Shown here one piece after another: positions 8,087 to 16,057 of a stretch of 64,000 nucleotides of DNA. Below the pieces are notes generated by a model, which worked only from the letters and a program-made list of their open reading frames with translations, was not told the origin of the DNA and ran no database searches. A program made the position numbers and the translations under genes. The DNA is from Akkermansia muciniphila (lineage in GTDB: Bacteria > Verrucomicrobiota > Verrucomicrobiia > Verrucomicrobiales > Akkermansiaceae), in the NCBI GenBank assembly GCA_945888515.1, contig CAMDAD010000003.1, positions 1 to 64,000 on the forward strand, given 5' to 3'. Within the stretch, counting starts at the first letter, position 1; every line of letters begins with the position of its first letter.

Positions 8087-8872
8087 TCAACGAAGAGCCA
8101 CTGGTGCTTTCGGCTGATTCACTTTCAGCGCTGCATCCGATAGACCAGCCGACCACGTGTTAAATTCTGCGGCATCGATCACTTCCATGGATCCGACCAT
8201 GTTACCATGACCTTCCCCGCAAAGCTGACCACAGACCACCGAGGTCTCCAGAGTCTTAATCGGAGTGAACCACATCGGAATCTCCTTGCCTGGGATCGCA
8301 TCCTGCTGGATGCGCATCGGCACTATCGAATAGTTGTGAATCACATCCTTACTGCAAATGTTCAAAATCGCAGGAACACCTTTCGGCAACTTCAAGATCG
8401 GGCTCGTGTAGTCGTCTGCGGCATTCGGATCGGTGTAATCAATGCCCAACTCATTGGTGCTGGACATCGCGAAGGGATCAATGCGTCCAAACTTACCGTC
8501 CGTGCCCGGATAATGATACGTCCAGCCAAACTGCCAGCCCACTACGCGCACGCGGACGTGGTCATTCTGCACAACCAGCTTGAAAGTATCAGTACGTTCG
8601 CGCCACAACGGAATGGCAAATCCTAGCAACAACACCGCTTCGATGATAATCACGGCGATCTCGATGTGCGAGGAGGCATGGTTGGTGACCCCATGGTAGT
8701 CGGCCTTGGGTTTCGCCGATCGACGGAAACGAATCAGAGTCACGGCTATGTAAATGGACCAACCGATGAACAGCACGATCATGAACCAATGCACGACATC
8801 GATCAAGTGATCAACTTGAGGACCGTGGTCGGAATAACTGTCAGGTATGCGTAGAATTTTGGATGGTGACAT
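8087..8872 (-). CDS. coxB: Cytochrome c oxidase subunit II (CuA)
   Basis: A 261-aa membrane-anchored subunit that takes electrons from cytochrome c. Two TM helices (about 27-47 and 70-90) precede the cupredoxin domain. CuA ligands are complete: H179 (DVIHNYSI), C214, C218, H222 and M225 within CGQLCGEGHGNM. The conserved aromatic stretch WQFGWTYHYPG lies at about 113-123. No heme c CXXCH is fused to its C-terminus. It is the last gene of the cox operon (10 bp after the small protein at 8882), whereas coxB is usually first, so the gene order here is I, III, IV, two small proteins, II. Confidence 0.95.
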   Translation of the reverse strand: MSPSKILRIPDSYSDHGPQVDHLIDVVHWFMIVLFIGWSIYIAVTLIRFRRSAKPKADYHGVTNHASSHIEIAVIIIEAVLLLGFAIPLWRERTDTFKLVVQNDHVRVRVVGWQFGWTYHYPGTDGKFGRIDPFAMSSTNELGIDYTDPNAADDYTSPILKLPKGVPAILNICSKDVIHNYSIVPMRIQQDAIPGKEIPMWFTPIKTLETSVVCGQLCGEGHGNMVGSMEVIDAAEFNTWSAGLSDAALKVNQPKAPVALR

Positions 8873-8881
8873 AAGAAAAAA

Positions 8882-9094
8882 TCATTGAGAGACGGAAGAT
8901 TCGGCAAGCAAAGCCGCTTCTTCTTCCATTGCGTATTTTTTCGCCCGCATCGCGAGGCGAACCATAAAAAAGACCACCGTTGCTGCGACGAGAACAATCA
9001 CAATCAACAGAAAAAAGATCGACCAACCGACGGCATCGCTACCGCCTAGGGCGCTATTGGCTTGGCATGTGACACAAGAGAGCATGGTTCCCAT
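8882..9094 (-). CDS. Small single-span membrane protein in the cox operon
   Basis: About 70 aa starting MGTMLSCVTCQANSALGG, with one strong TM helix (VGWSIFFLLIVIVLVAATVV) and a charged, Glu/Ala-rich cytoplasmic tail ending SSVSQ. The frame is open upstream to 9184, but that would overlap the preceding gene. The ATG at 9094 lies just after its stop (9099) and leaves a compact operon; 9085 is an alternative. The CVTC pair near the N-terminus might bind metal or be lipidated, which is speculation. The position between cox subunits suggests an assembly factor or small subunit of the oxidase. No family recognised. Confidence 0.65.
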   Translation of the reverse strand: MGTMLSCVTCQANSALGGSDAVGWSIFFLLIVIVLVAATVVFFMVRLAMRAKKYAMEEEAALLAESSVSQ

Positions 9095-9098
9095 GGAA

Positions 9099-9299
9099 TT
9101 AGAGGATGAGCTTTGCGGATTTTTTCCAGAAATACACGGCGTAGACCGGCACCAACAAAAGTCCGCCGATTCCGCTCCAACCAATCACCTGAGTGGCCAC
9201 CGAAACATCCGCCGCCCAGAGAAACGACCACAATACGAAAAACAAGCTCATCAGGAAGGTGAACGTGACAAAAACGATGTGGAAGGATTTGAGAGACAT
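9099..9299 (-). CDS. Small two-span membrane protein in the cox operon
   Basis: 66 aa, nearly all hydrophobic, with two TM helices (about 6-29, VFVTFTFLMSLFFVLWSFLW, and about 38-58, VIGWSGIGGLLLVPVYAVYF) and a short basic end (WKKSAKLIL). It sits 18 bp after the subunit IV gene and immediately before the 8882 gene. I recognise no family. Size and operon position suggest an accessory subunit of the terminal oxidase. Confidence 0.7.
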   Translation of the reverse strand: MSLKSFHIVFVTFTFLMSLFFVLWSFLWAADVSVATQVIGWSGIGGLLLVPVYAVYFWKKSAKLIL

Positions 9300-9317
9300 G
9301 GCGATGATAGGTTGGGA

Positions 9318-9665
9318 TTAGAATGGCAAGCCGAGATCAAAACCATTGAAGTGAATCGGATCGCTTTTGGCTGACATAATCAGAACAATCATAAACGCGA
9401 AAAACACAAGCGCACCGAAAAAGATCCAGTAAATCGCTTTTTTCTCGTGATTTAAGTGCATGAAAATGTAGCCCACCAAGGTTGCCTTGAAACTGGCGAT
9501 GAGCAGGCCGAGAATCATGTCCCACACATCGAAACCATGAACGCCAATATCCAATGCGGGCACTGTTGCCACAGCGACGGTCACGCCAGTGAAGAGGAAG
9601 AGAACAAGACCGATGATGGTGTAGGTCTTGACCGATTTTTTGATTTGTTCGGGAGAATCAGCCAT
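9318..9665 (-). CDS. Cytochrome c oxidase subunit IV (prokaryotic type)
   Basis: 115 aa with three TM helices (about 14-34, 50-71, 78-98). It matches the CoxD/CyoD-like prokaryotic subunit IV family, which helps assemble and stabilise the catalytic core. Characteristic stretches are LGLLIASFKATLVGYIFMHL, the following NHEKKAIYWIFFGALVFF, and the C-terminal SDPIHFNGFDLG. It is 25 bp after coxC and in the same operon. Confidence 0.85.
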   Translation of the reverse strand: MADSPEQIKKSVKTYTIIGLVLFLFTGVTVAVATVPALDIGVHGFDVWDMILGLLIASFKATLVGYIFMHLNHEKKAIYWIFFGALVFFAFMIVLIMSAKSDPIHFNGFDLGLPF

Positions 9666-9690
9666 AAGAATAAAGATTGAATGGGGAAAA

Positions 9691-11274
9691 TTACATCAAA
9701 TAGAGAATAGGGAAGAGGAAGATCCAAACCAGGTCGACAAAGTGCCAGAACAGGCCGCCGACTTCCACACGATTCGCGAGCCATTCAGGATTGCTCTGAT
9801 ACATCTTTTTGCCACGGAACAAATAGTAACCCAGCACGATCGCTCCACCGATCACGTGCAAGCCGTGAAGGAAGGTCATGGTAAAATAAATCGCATAATA
9901 GGTATTCCACGCGGGGGTGAATTTACCGCTGAGGAAAACCAATTCGCGAGGAATATGCAGGTGTGCGAACGTGTGCTGCGGCTCGCGCAATTCGTAATTC
10001 GGTCCCATGAACTCCTCACTGGTGTGGATTTTCTCTTTTCCTTTGTCCACTCCATCGGCCTTCGCTACGAAGTCCTTCCAGCCGATACGGTAGCGCTCGG
10101 TCAGTGTCGGGACCCGCTTGGGTTGATTATTTTTATCGCGACCATATTTATCAAGCAGGTGTTGCTCCAACTTCGCGGTTTGCGCCTTATTCCACTCCCA
10201 AGCCTCTTTCGCCTCTTTGCTATGCTTGATCAGCCATGTATTTTCGATGGCTTTCACTGGATCGATCCCCTTCTTTTCCGCCTGCATAACCACGTGCCGG
10301 AAATCGATGGCATCGAGATTGTGGAATGCGACCGGACTATCCTGAAGTTTGCCGATGACAGCGGTATCGTCGCGAAGTCGGGATTGCTCAGCTCCTTCTT
10401 TGATGTCGCGGTGCTTGAACCAGAGGTTAGTGGGAGGCGTGACCACAAAGGACACACTTGGAGTCTCGACCATGATCCGAGCTTCGATCTTCGCAGGATT
10501 AATATTGATATTCGGAGCTAACTCCCAGCCTCGCTTGCCAGCATTTTCCGGTTTGGCTTTGGCTGCAACCCACTCACCACGCAGAGCGTCCGTGCGCACA
10601 TCGGAATTGTTAGCGCGGGATGTGAGATGATTTTTTTGAATCGTTTCCAGCAATTCAACGCTCAGTTTGGTGCCTTGAGGAAATTTTTGCCCTTGGAGCG
10701 AAAGTTCTTCGGCCAAGGTGATCGCAGCTTTTCCTGCATCCGCCTGACGGATGATTTCCTCTACCCATGGTTTGTGGAAACGCACGGTGCTGAAGGTCAG
10801 TTTCTCAGCGTTCACGTGAATGACATCAGCCTCATGAGGCTGACCAGCGGCGTCGATCGCCTTGGAATCTTTGTCAAGGTGACCTTCCAAAATCGTGTAA
10901 TCCGTCAGGCGCACCGCTTGGTGATGCCACTTGACGCTATACTCGATGCCTTTCAGTCCCATGAAAATGGCAGCGCAGGCGATGGTAATGCCCATGCATA
11001 TCTGGAAGACTCCCCACTTGCGCAATTTCAAAGCCGCCCAGGCAAACACCACTGTGACAGACGAAAAAATCAGCACGAAAGTATTGATCAAGCCAGGGAG
11101 AACTGGCAGCGCGCGCTCTGGCCATGGGTAATCGGCGCCTAAACGAAGATAAACATAAGAAGAGAAAAAACCGCCGAATAGCATGACCTCTGATGCCAGA
11201 AATAACCAGATGGCGATCTTGGAATTGCACATTCCAGTGTCTTTACGCGGCGTGAAAATGTAGGGAATTTCCAT
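9691..11274 (-). CDS. coxC: Cytochrome c oxidase subunit III with a very large extramembrane insertion
   Basis: The N-terminal part (about 1-112: KIAIWLFLASEVMLFGGFFS, WPERALPVLPGLINTFVLI, ICMGITIACAAIFMGLKGIEY) and the C-terminal part (about 440-527: RELVFLSGKFTPAWNTYYAI, FTMTFLHGLHVIGGAIVL, FWHFVDLVWIFLFPILYLM) together form an ordinary five-helix heme-copper oxidase subunit III. Between helices 3 and 4 lie about 325 mostly charged residues (about 113-440) with no TM segment. This makes a 527-aa protein where about 200 is usual. The frame is continuous and both ends are well conserved, so it is not an assembly artefact or two genes. The insert has no motif I recognise. It should project from one face of the oxidase and could contact an electron donor or supercomplex partner (inference). 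Confidence 0.9.
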   Translation of the reverse strand: MEIPYIFTPRKDTGMCNSKIAIWLFLASEVMLFGGFFSSYVYLRLGADYPWPERALPVLPGLINTFVLIFSSVTVVFAWAALKLRKWGVFQICMGITIACAAIFMGLKGIEYSVKWHHQAVRLTDYTILEGHLDKDSKAIDAAGQPHEADVIHVNAEKLTFSTVRFHKPWVEEIIRQADAGKAAITLAEELSLQGQKFPQGTKLSVELLETIQKNHLTSRANNSDVRTDALRGEWVAAKAKPENAGKRGWELAPNININPAKIEARIMVETPSVSFVVTPPTNLWFKHRDIKEGAEQSRLRDDTAVIGKLQDSPVAFHNLDAIDFRHVVMQAEKKGIDPVKAIENTWLIKHSKEAKEAWEWNKAQTAKLEQHLLDKYGRDKNNQPKRVPTLTERYRIGWKDFVAKADGVDKGKEKIHTSEEFMGPNYELREPQHTFAHLHIPRELVFLSGKFTPAWNTYYAIYFTMTFLHGLHVIGGAIVLGYYLFRGKKMYQSNPEWLANRVEVGGLFWHFVDLVWIFLFPILYLM

Positions 11275-11311
11275 AGTAAATCAGTGAGAGAGTGTGTGTG
11301 CGTGCCGGGGA

Positions 11312-13204
11312 TCAATGATGAGCAGGGGTAGACTGCGGAGCCACCACAGGCACGTCGGTTTTTGGCTTTTCCCACTGCGGAGAATAATCATCAGTGGCAC
11401 CTGGTTGGCTGTATTCGTAGGGCCCGCGATAAACGGCCACGTCGAAGGTGAAATTGCCATGCCCCGGAGGTGTCGGAGTGGCCCACTCCAGAGTCGTCGC
11501 ATTCCATGGGTTATCGCTTTCAATTTTTTTGCCGTGGCGCAGAGAGAGGAAGATATTGATGATGAAAGGCAATTGGAATGCTGCCATGATCCACGCAGCC
11601 CATGACATGGTGATGTTAAGGTCGATGTTTTCAGCAACCGTTTTACCAAAGACGTTGGCAGAATCAGCCGCCTTCGCGAGGTAAGCATCGCCACCGTTAT
11701 ACCAGCGGCGGTGGAAGCCAGCCATTCCTTGAATCAACATGGGGAAGAAGAGAAAATTCATGCACACCAAGGTCGGCCAGAAGTGCAAGTGATTGAGAGT
11801 CTTGCTCAGATAGCGACCAGTGATTTTCGGATACCAGTGATGGACACCAGCGAAAAGACCAAACAAAATACCGGGAGCCACCACATAGTGGAAGTGCCCA
11901 ATCACGTAATAGGTATCATGCAAGTGCAGGTCGACGAGATTGAAAGCCAAGGGCAAGCCAGTAAGACCGCCGATACCGAACATCGGAATGAAAGCACAGG
12001 CCCAAATCATCGCGGGAGTGAAACGGATAGAGCCACCCCACAGCGAAATCATCAAAGCAGTCAAAAGAATGACTGACGGCACAGAAATGAGCACCGTGGT
12101 GATTTGGAACCATGTCGAAATCTTCGGACCCATGCCCGTGAGATACATGTGGTGGGCCCAGACAATGAAAGACAAGAAGCCAAGGACAATCACGCCGTAG
12201 ACCATGGATTTATAACCCCAGATTGGTCGACGGGTGTTGGCGGGGATGATTTCCGCTACGCAAGCGATGGCAGGCAGGAGCAATACATAAACTTCAGGGT
12301 GACCGAGGAACCAGAACAAGTGCTGGAACAACAGAGGGCTTCCGCCACCCGAGAGCTCCACCAGCCCTTCGGACTTCGTGAACAACCCAGAAGGAATAAA
12401 GAAAGATGAGTGAAACACACGGTCCACCAGCTGCATGATGCCTGCCGCTTCCAGTGGTGGGAAGGCAAGCAACAACAGGAAGCCGGTCACTAGCATGGCC
12501 CAGACAAAAAACGGCATACGCATCCACGTCATCCCGCGAGCACGGAGGTTAATGATCGTGGTAATGAAATTGACCGATCCCAACAGCGAGGATGTGATTA
12601 GCATGACCAAGCCCAGTAGCCACTGCGTTTGCCCCGCGAGCCATTGGTTGACAATCTGACCATCCGCGAATCCCGCCAATGGCGAGTAGTTGGTCCAACC
12701 CGATTTCGCCGCTCCAGACTCCATGAAAAACGATGCGCACATGATCAATCCACCCAGCAGATAGATCCAGTATGACATCATGTTGAGTTTCGGGAACGCC
12801 ATGTCGACAGCACCGATTTGCAAAGGGGTCACATAATTGCCGAAGGCCCCGAATCCGAGCGGCACCACGCCCAAGAAAACCATGATCGTTCCGTGCATGG
12901 CTCCGAACATATTGTAAGTGTCACCTGTCACTTTACCGTCCTGTAACCAACGCGCTTTCCACGTGTCAGTAAATACCCAGCTCATCCAGCCAGGCAAGGG
13001 CTCGTGCGGATAGGCGATGGACCAACGCATCACCATCATCAAGTAAAACCCGAACAGCAAAAACAGCATCGCCGTAATGCCGTACTGGATTCCAATAACC
13101 TTGTGGTCGGTCGAAAAAACATACTTCTGCCAAAAGCCCGGTTCGTGATGGTGCCCATGATCGTCATGATGGCTGTGGTCTGCGGTCGCTGCGTGTGCGC
13201 TCAT
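11312..13204 (-). CDS. coxA: Cytochrome c oxidase subunit I (aa3-type, type A)
   Basis: The 630-aa catalytic subunit, which reduces O2 to water and pumps protons. All metal ligands are visible: heme a His104 (MHGTIMVF) and His439, CuB His302 with cross-linked Tyr306 (HPEVY), His351-His352, and heme a3 His437 (GHFHYV). GHPEVYVLLLP marks type A with the Tyr on helix VI, and the D-channel stretch GNYVTPLQIGAVDMAFPKL is present. The N-terminus is His-rich (about residues 10-20), which may bind metal. It is the first gene of the minus-strand oxidase operon, preceded by 192 bp that include a CRP-like palindrome. No heme A synthase or SCO gene is in the window. Confidence 0.97.
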   Translation of the reverse strand: MSAHAATADHSHHDDHGHHHEPGFWQKYVFSTDHKVIGIQYGITAMLFLLFGFYLMMVMRWSIAYPHEPLPGWMSWVFTDTWKARWLQDGKVTGDTYNMFGAMHGTIMVFLGVVPLGFGAFGNYVTPLQIGAVDMAFPKLNMMSYWIYLLGGLIMCASFFMESGAAKSGWTNYSPLAGFADGQIVNQWLAGQTQWLLGLVMLITSSLLGSVNFITTIINLRARGMTWMRMPFFVWAMLVTGFLLLLAFPPLEAAGIMQLVDRVFHSSFFIPSGLFTKSEGLVELSGGGSPLLFQHLFWFLGHPEVYVLLLPAIACVAEIIPANTRRPIWGYKSMVYGVIVLGFLSFIVWAHHMYLTGMGPKISTWFQITTVLISVPSVILLTALMISLWGGSIRFTPAMIWACAFIPMFGIGGLTGLPLAFNLVDLHLHDTYYVIGHFHYVVAPGILFGLFAGVHHWYPKITGRYLSKTLNHLHFWPTLVCMNFLFFPMLIQGMAGFHRRWYNGGDAYLAKAADSANVFGKTVAENIDLNITMSWAAWIMAAFQLPFIINIFLSLRHGKKIESDNPWNATTLEWATPTPPGHGNFTFDVAVYRGPYEYSQPGATDDYSPQWEKPKTDVPVVAPQSTPAHH

Positions 13205-13364
13205 GTAGGTGAAGATTAGTTAGATGAACCAGCAACCCTTTCTCCTGCTTGGTTTTTGTCTGCAATCACTTGCAAATGCGGACCTTGCTTGTCTGGGAAT
13301 TGCTGCGACAACGTGTACCTCAAGATAGCTCTTGTAAAGGAAAAGATGCGATTTTGGGCAACTT

Positions 13365-13380
13365 TGTGAAATTTTTCACA
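13365..13380. promoter_or_regulatory. CRP/FNR-type palindrome upstream of the cox operon
   Basis: TGTGA-N6-TCACA (TGTGAAATTTTTCACA) matches the consensus half-sites of CRP-family regulators exactly. Its centre is about 168 bp upstream of the coxA start and just past the stop of the HNH gene. Alternatively it could be a weak hairpin at the 3' end of the HNH gene, but the stem is AT-rich and no T tract follows on the minus strand. Confidence 0.45.
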
Positions 13381-13396
13381 AGCTCCCTTCCGCAAG

Positions 13397-14005
13397 TCAG
13401 CCAGCCAGTCCGTAACGATCTCGATTTGGCGTCAAAAAAGTCGTCCACGCCTCATCCTGTTGCTGCTCGCGGATGCCGAAATCCGGCTTCCAGCGCGGTG
13501 CGACCGGCTTATTGCGAGGATGCATATTTGCCTCATGCGGCAACTTATTCCCCTTGCGGCTGTTGCATTTCACGCATGATGTCACGATGTTTTCCCAGCT
13601 GGTTTTTCCGCCCTTTTGCCGGGGAATGACGTGGTCGAGATTCAATTCGGATTCGGCGAAAGACTGAAAACAATACTGACACGTGTATTGATCGCGCCAG
13701 AAAACATTGCGACGCGAAAATGTGACGTCCTTGCTCGGGATCTTGTCGTAAAGAGACAACACAATGATTTTTGGGACACGTAAGGCGATGCGGACGGAAT
13801 GAATCATGCAGGCTTGCGGCGCGCGCTGAGAATAATCAAGCCAGGACTCGAAATCATGCGTCTCATACTTTTCCTCCCCCTCCTCTTGCACCACCCGCGC
13901 GTGGCCAATGCTCAGCAAATGCACCGCTCGACGCGCCGTGCACGTTTGTACCGCCTGCCAATTCCGATTCAGCACCAATACTGATTTGTGCAAGACTTGT
14001 TCCAT
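13397..14005 (-). CDS. HNH endonuclease family protein
   Basis: 202 aa. The C-terminal half carries a complete zinc-stabilised HNH nuclease motif: CQYC (109-112), LDHVIPRQKGG with Asp124-His125, Asn139 in SWENI, and CVKC (144-147). The N-terminal part (VLVLNRNWQAVQTCTARRAV and following) is typical of the stand-alone HNH family widespread in Planctomycetes/Verrucomicrobia and cyanobacteria, whose biological role is unknown. No phage or intron genes surround it, so a homing function is not supported here. It lies 92 bp downstream of the SanA-like gene, on the same strand. Confidence 0.88.
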   Translation of the reverse strand: MEQVLHKSVLVLNRNWQAVQTCTARRAVHLLSIGHARVVQEEGEEKYETHDFESWLDYSQRAPQACMIHSVRIALRVPKIIVLSLYDKIPSKDVTFSRRNVFWRDQYTCQYCFQSFAESELNLDHVIPRQKGGKTSWENIVTSCVKCNSRKGNKLPHEANMHPRNKPVAPRWKPDFGIREQQQDEAWTTFLTPNRDRYGLAG

Positions 14006-14097
14006 GACTACTCATGGGCATTAGCGCAAAATCCCCCACCACGCAAGCAGGAAAGGGAAAAAGATCGCGTATTCAGAGCGCATCGTCATCGAATCTA

Positions 14098-14781
14098 CTA
14101 TATCGGTAGTAGTTCTCGCGGACCGCCGTGCCTTGGCTTGGTATCGAGTACGTGCACGTCCAGCCACATCATCAACCGCGCGGCGAACTCTCGCCACTTG
14201 GTTTTGCGACCACCCGCACCGCTGACATCCTTGGCATTGAAACCGATCACATCCATGCCGTGGGCTTCTGCAATGTAAATGGCCCGTTCATTCTGAAAAC
14301 GCTGAGAAATGAACAGGCACTGATTCGCGCCGAAGACCGCTTGGCAGCGCAACACCGAATCGAGTGTGCGCAGGCCGGCGTAATCGCAGACGATTTTTTC
14401 CGCGGGCACTCCACGCTCGATCAACGCGTTTTTCATCTTGCGAGGCTCGTTGTATTGAGCACTACGGTTATCGCCTGAGACGATCAGGCACCGCAACTTT
14501 CCCTGATGCCAGAGAGCTGCAGCCGCGTCCATCCGATACATAAAATACAAGTTTTCGCGATTCTGGAACCGATCGTCGCAACCAAACACCAGTCCCACGT
14601 GCTGACCGGAAATCCGCATGGGGTCCTCATAGGTCTTGCCGCGCGCGCACTGCACCACGGCATGCTGAATCACCAAAACCGTGATGCAGCCAAGAATCGC
14701 TAGCAAGGCCGCACTTTTGCCGAGCTTTCGCAGGCTAAAACGCCAGCCTCGCCCCAGGGAAATGGTCGATACGTTGCTCAT
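14098..14781 (-). CDS. sanA: SanA-like membrane protein (DUF218/YdcF superfamily)
   Basis: 227 aa with one N-terminal TM helix (about 23-43) and a periplasmic DUF218 domain. The pattern matches E. coli SanA closely: an opening VFGCDDR in place of VLG, then YRMDAAAALWHQGK, CLIVSGDNRSAQYNEP, VCDYAGLRTLDSVLR and ISQRFQNERAIYIAE. SanA affects envelope permeability (vancomycin sensitivity at high temperature), and its chemistry is not settled. The start at 14781 is chosen because its ATG overlaps the stop of the lipid-kinase gene (ATGA), a classic coupling signal; a longer frame from 14817 is unlikely. It forms an operon with the lipid kinase. Confidence 0.85.
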   Translation of the reverse strand: MSNVSTISLGRGWRFSLRKLGKSAALLAILGCITVLVIQHAVVQCARGKTYEDPMRISGQHVGLVFGCDDRFQNRENLYFMYRMDAAAALWHQGKLRCLIVSGDNRSAQYNEPRKMKNALIERGVPAEKIVCDYAGLRTLDSVLRCQAVFGANQCLFISQRFQNERAIYIAEAHGMDVIGFNAKDVSGAGGRKTKWREFAARLMMWLDVHVLDTKPRHGGPRELLPI

Positions 14782-15737
14782 CACTCCACGCCTTGCATTT
14801 TCCGTGTCCAACCCCACAACGCTTTCATCGCTTCACCGAAACGACTCACCATCGGCTGCTCTGGGGCCAAGACGCGCAGGCGACGCTCCATCGAACGAAA
14901 ATACGCTTCGTGATCACGCCCTAACAATTCTCCATCTACTTGAATTGGGAAATCGACGTCGCACCGCACCGTGAAACACCCAGCCTGCAAGTGGGTCACC
15001 GAATCCGATAGATCGACGCCTCCCCTCGCTAAGTTGGCAAAAGAGTCGAGGACGAGTCGGTAACCTGACTCCTTAAAAACCAGAATGTCTAACATTTCAT
15101 CTTGATTGTCAGCCTTGCGGAACAGTGGCAACTGCCCGCCATAGAGGGTTCCGTTTCCCGCCAGCACAGCCACGCCCTCCTCGCGCCGACCATCGGCCGT
15201 GATCACTTCCATCATCGGCGGCTTCTCCCCGAGCACTTTGACCGCTGCGAGCAGATAGGCCAGCGGCCCTAACATTTTTTTGCTCTCCCAGGTCGTTTCC
15301 TCAATCACCGAGGCATCGAATCCCAGACCCGCCATTTGCACGAAAGGTGAGCCATTCACCGCAAAAAGATCGATTTCGCGGATGTAACCCTGCTCGATGA
15401 CTTCGAAGGCTTTGTCGAGATTTCCGTAGGGGATACCCAGTTCACGCGCAAAGACATTCATGGTGCCCGCTGGAATCACGCCCAGCGCCGTGACCGAGCC
15501 CGCCAATCCCTGCAATACCGCATTCAGCGTGCCGTCGCCCCCAGCAGCTACCACCACCGGTTCGCCTTCCGCCGCAAACTTCGCGGCGAGATCACGCGCC
15601 TCTTCCGGCGAGCTCGTCGCATACAGTGCGAAGCGAGTCGCACGCTCCATGATAAAACTCGCAGCACGCTGAGCGCGTTGGCTGCGGGCCTTCGGATTGA
15701 AGAGCAATGGGTATCGCGGCGCTTGCGTCACAGCCAT
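14781..15737 (-). CDS. Diacylglycerol kinase-family lipid kinase (YegS-like)
   Basis: 318 aa. Soluble lipid kinase fold with NPKA (14-17), the nucleotide-binding GGDGTLN (66-72), IPAGTMNVFARELGIP and MAGLGFDASV. The C-terminal domain has the product-site residues DGELLGRDH. Members phosphorylate diacylglycerol or a related lipid for phospholipid recycling. The stop overlaps the start of the SanA-like gene, so an envelope-related operon is likely. The exact lipid is unknown. Confidence 0.9.
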   Translation of the reverse strand: MAVTQAPRYPLLFNPKARSQRAQRAASFIMERATRFALYATSSPEEARDLAAKFAAEGEPVVVAAGGDGTLNAVLQGLAGSVTALGVIPAGTMNVFARELGIPYGNLDKAFEVIEQGYIREIDLFAVNGSPFVQMAGLGFDASVIEETTWESKKMLGPLAYLLAAVKVLGEKPPMMEVITADGRREEGVAVLAGNGTLYGGQLPLFRKADNQDEMLDILVFKESGYRLVLDSFANLARGGVDLSDSVTHLQAGCFTVRCDVDFPIQVDGELLGRDHEAYFRSMERRLRVLAPEQPMVSRFGEAMKALWGWTRKMQGVE

Positions 15738-15774
15738 GAGATAACAAAACCACGCAAGATCGCCAGCGCGAATT

Positions 15775-16050
15775 TTATTTCATTTTATCGCGCTCCTCTC
15801 GAATTGCCGCCATGGCATCATACAGCGAAAAAAGCAATACGACCAAAGTCCAACAAGCCAATCCCAGCCACCACAGGGTAAACCTGACCGCTGACTGCGC
15901 CAACCAACCCTCAATACCCCACAATCCTAGCGCAAAGAAGCCTAGCATCAGAAAAGCCGATGTTCCTAGCCACTTGCGGCGGGTGCTGCGGTCATGCAAA
16001 ATCGCCCGCGTCAGCATCAACACCATTCCCAGCCAAGATGAATCAGACAT
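15775..16050 (-). CDS. Small two-span membrane protein
   Basis: 91 aa with two TM helices (about 27-50, WLGTSAFLMLGFFALGLWGI, and about 56-77, FTLWWLGLACWTLVVLLFSL). A basic N-terminal segment and a charged C-terminal helix (AIREERDKMK) flank them. No family recognised. It begins 7 bp after the SDR gene and ends 37 bp before the lipid kinase, so it is part of the same transcription unit. Confidence 0.7.
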   Translation of the reverse strand: MSDSSWLGMVLMLTRAILHDRSTRRKWLGTSAFLMLGFFALGLWGIEGWLAQSAVRFTLWWLGLACWTLVVLLFSLYDAMAAIREERDKMK

Positions 16051-16057
16051 ACCTCAA

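Noticed and set aside
9628-10521. 297-codon open frame on the plus strand
   Set aside because: Antisense to coxC, whose frame is supported by conserved ends. Composition is that of a shadow, with no recognisable protein pattern.
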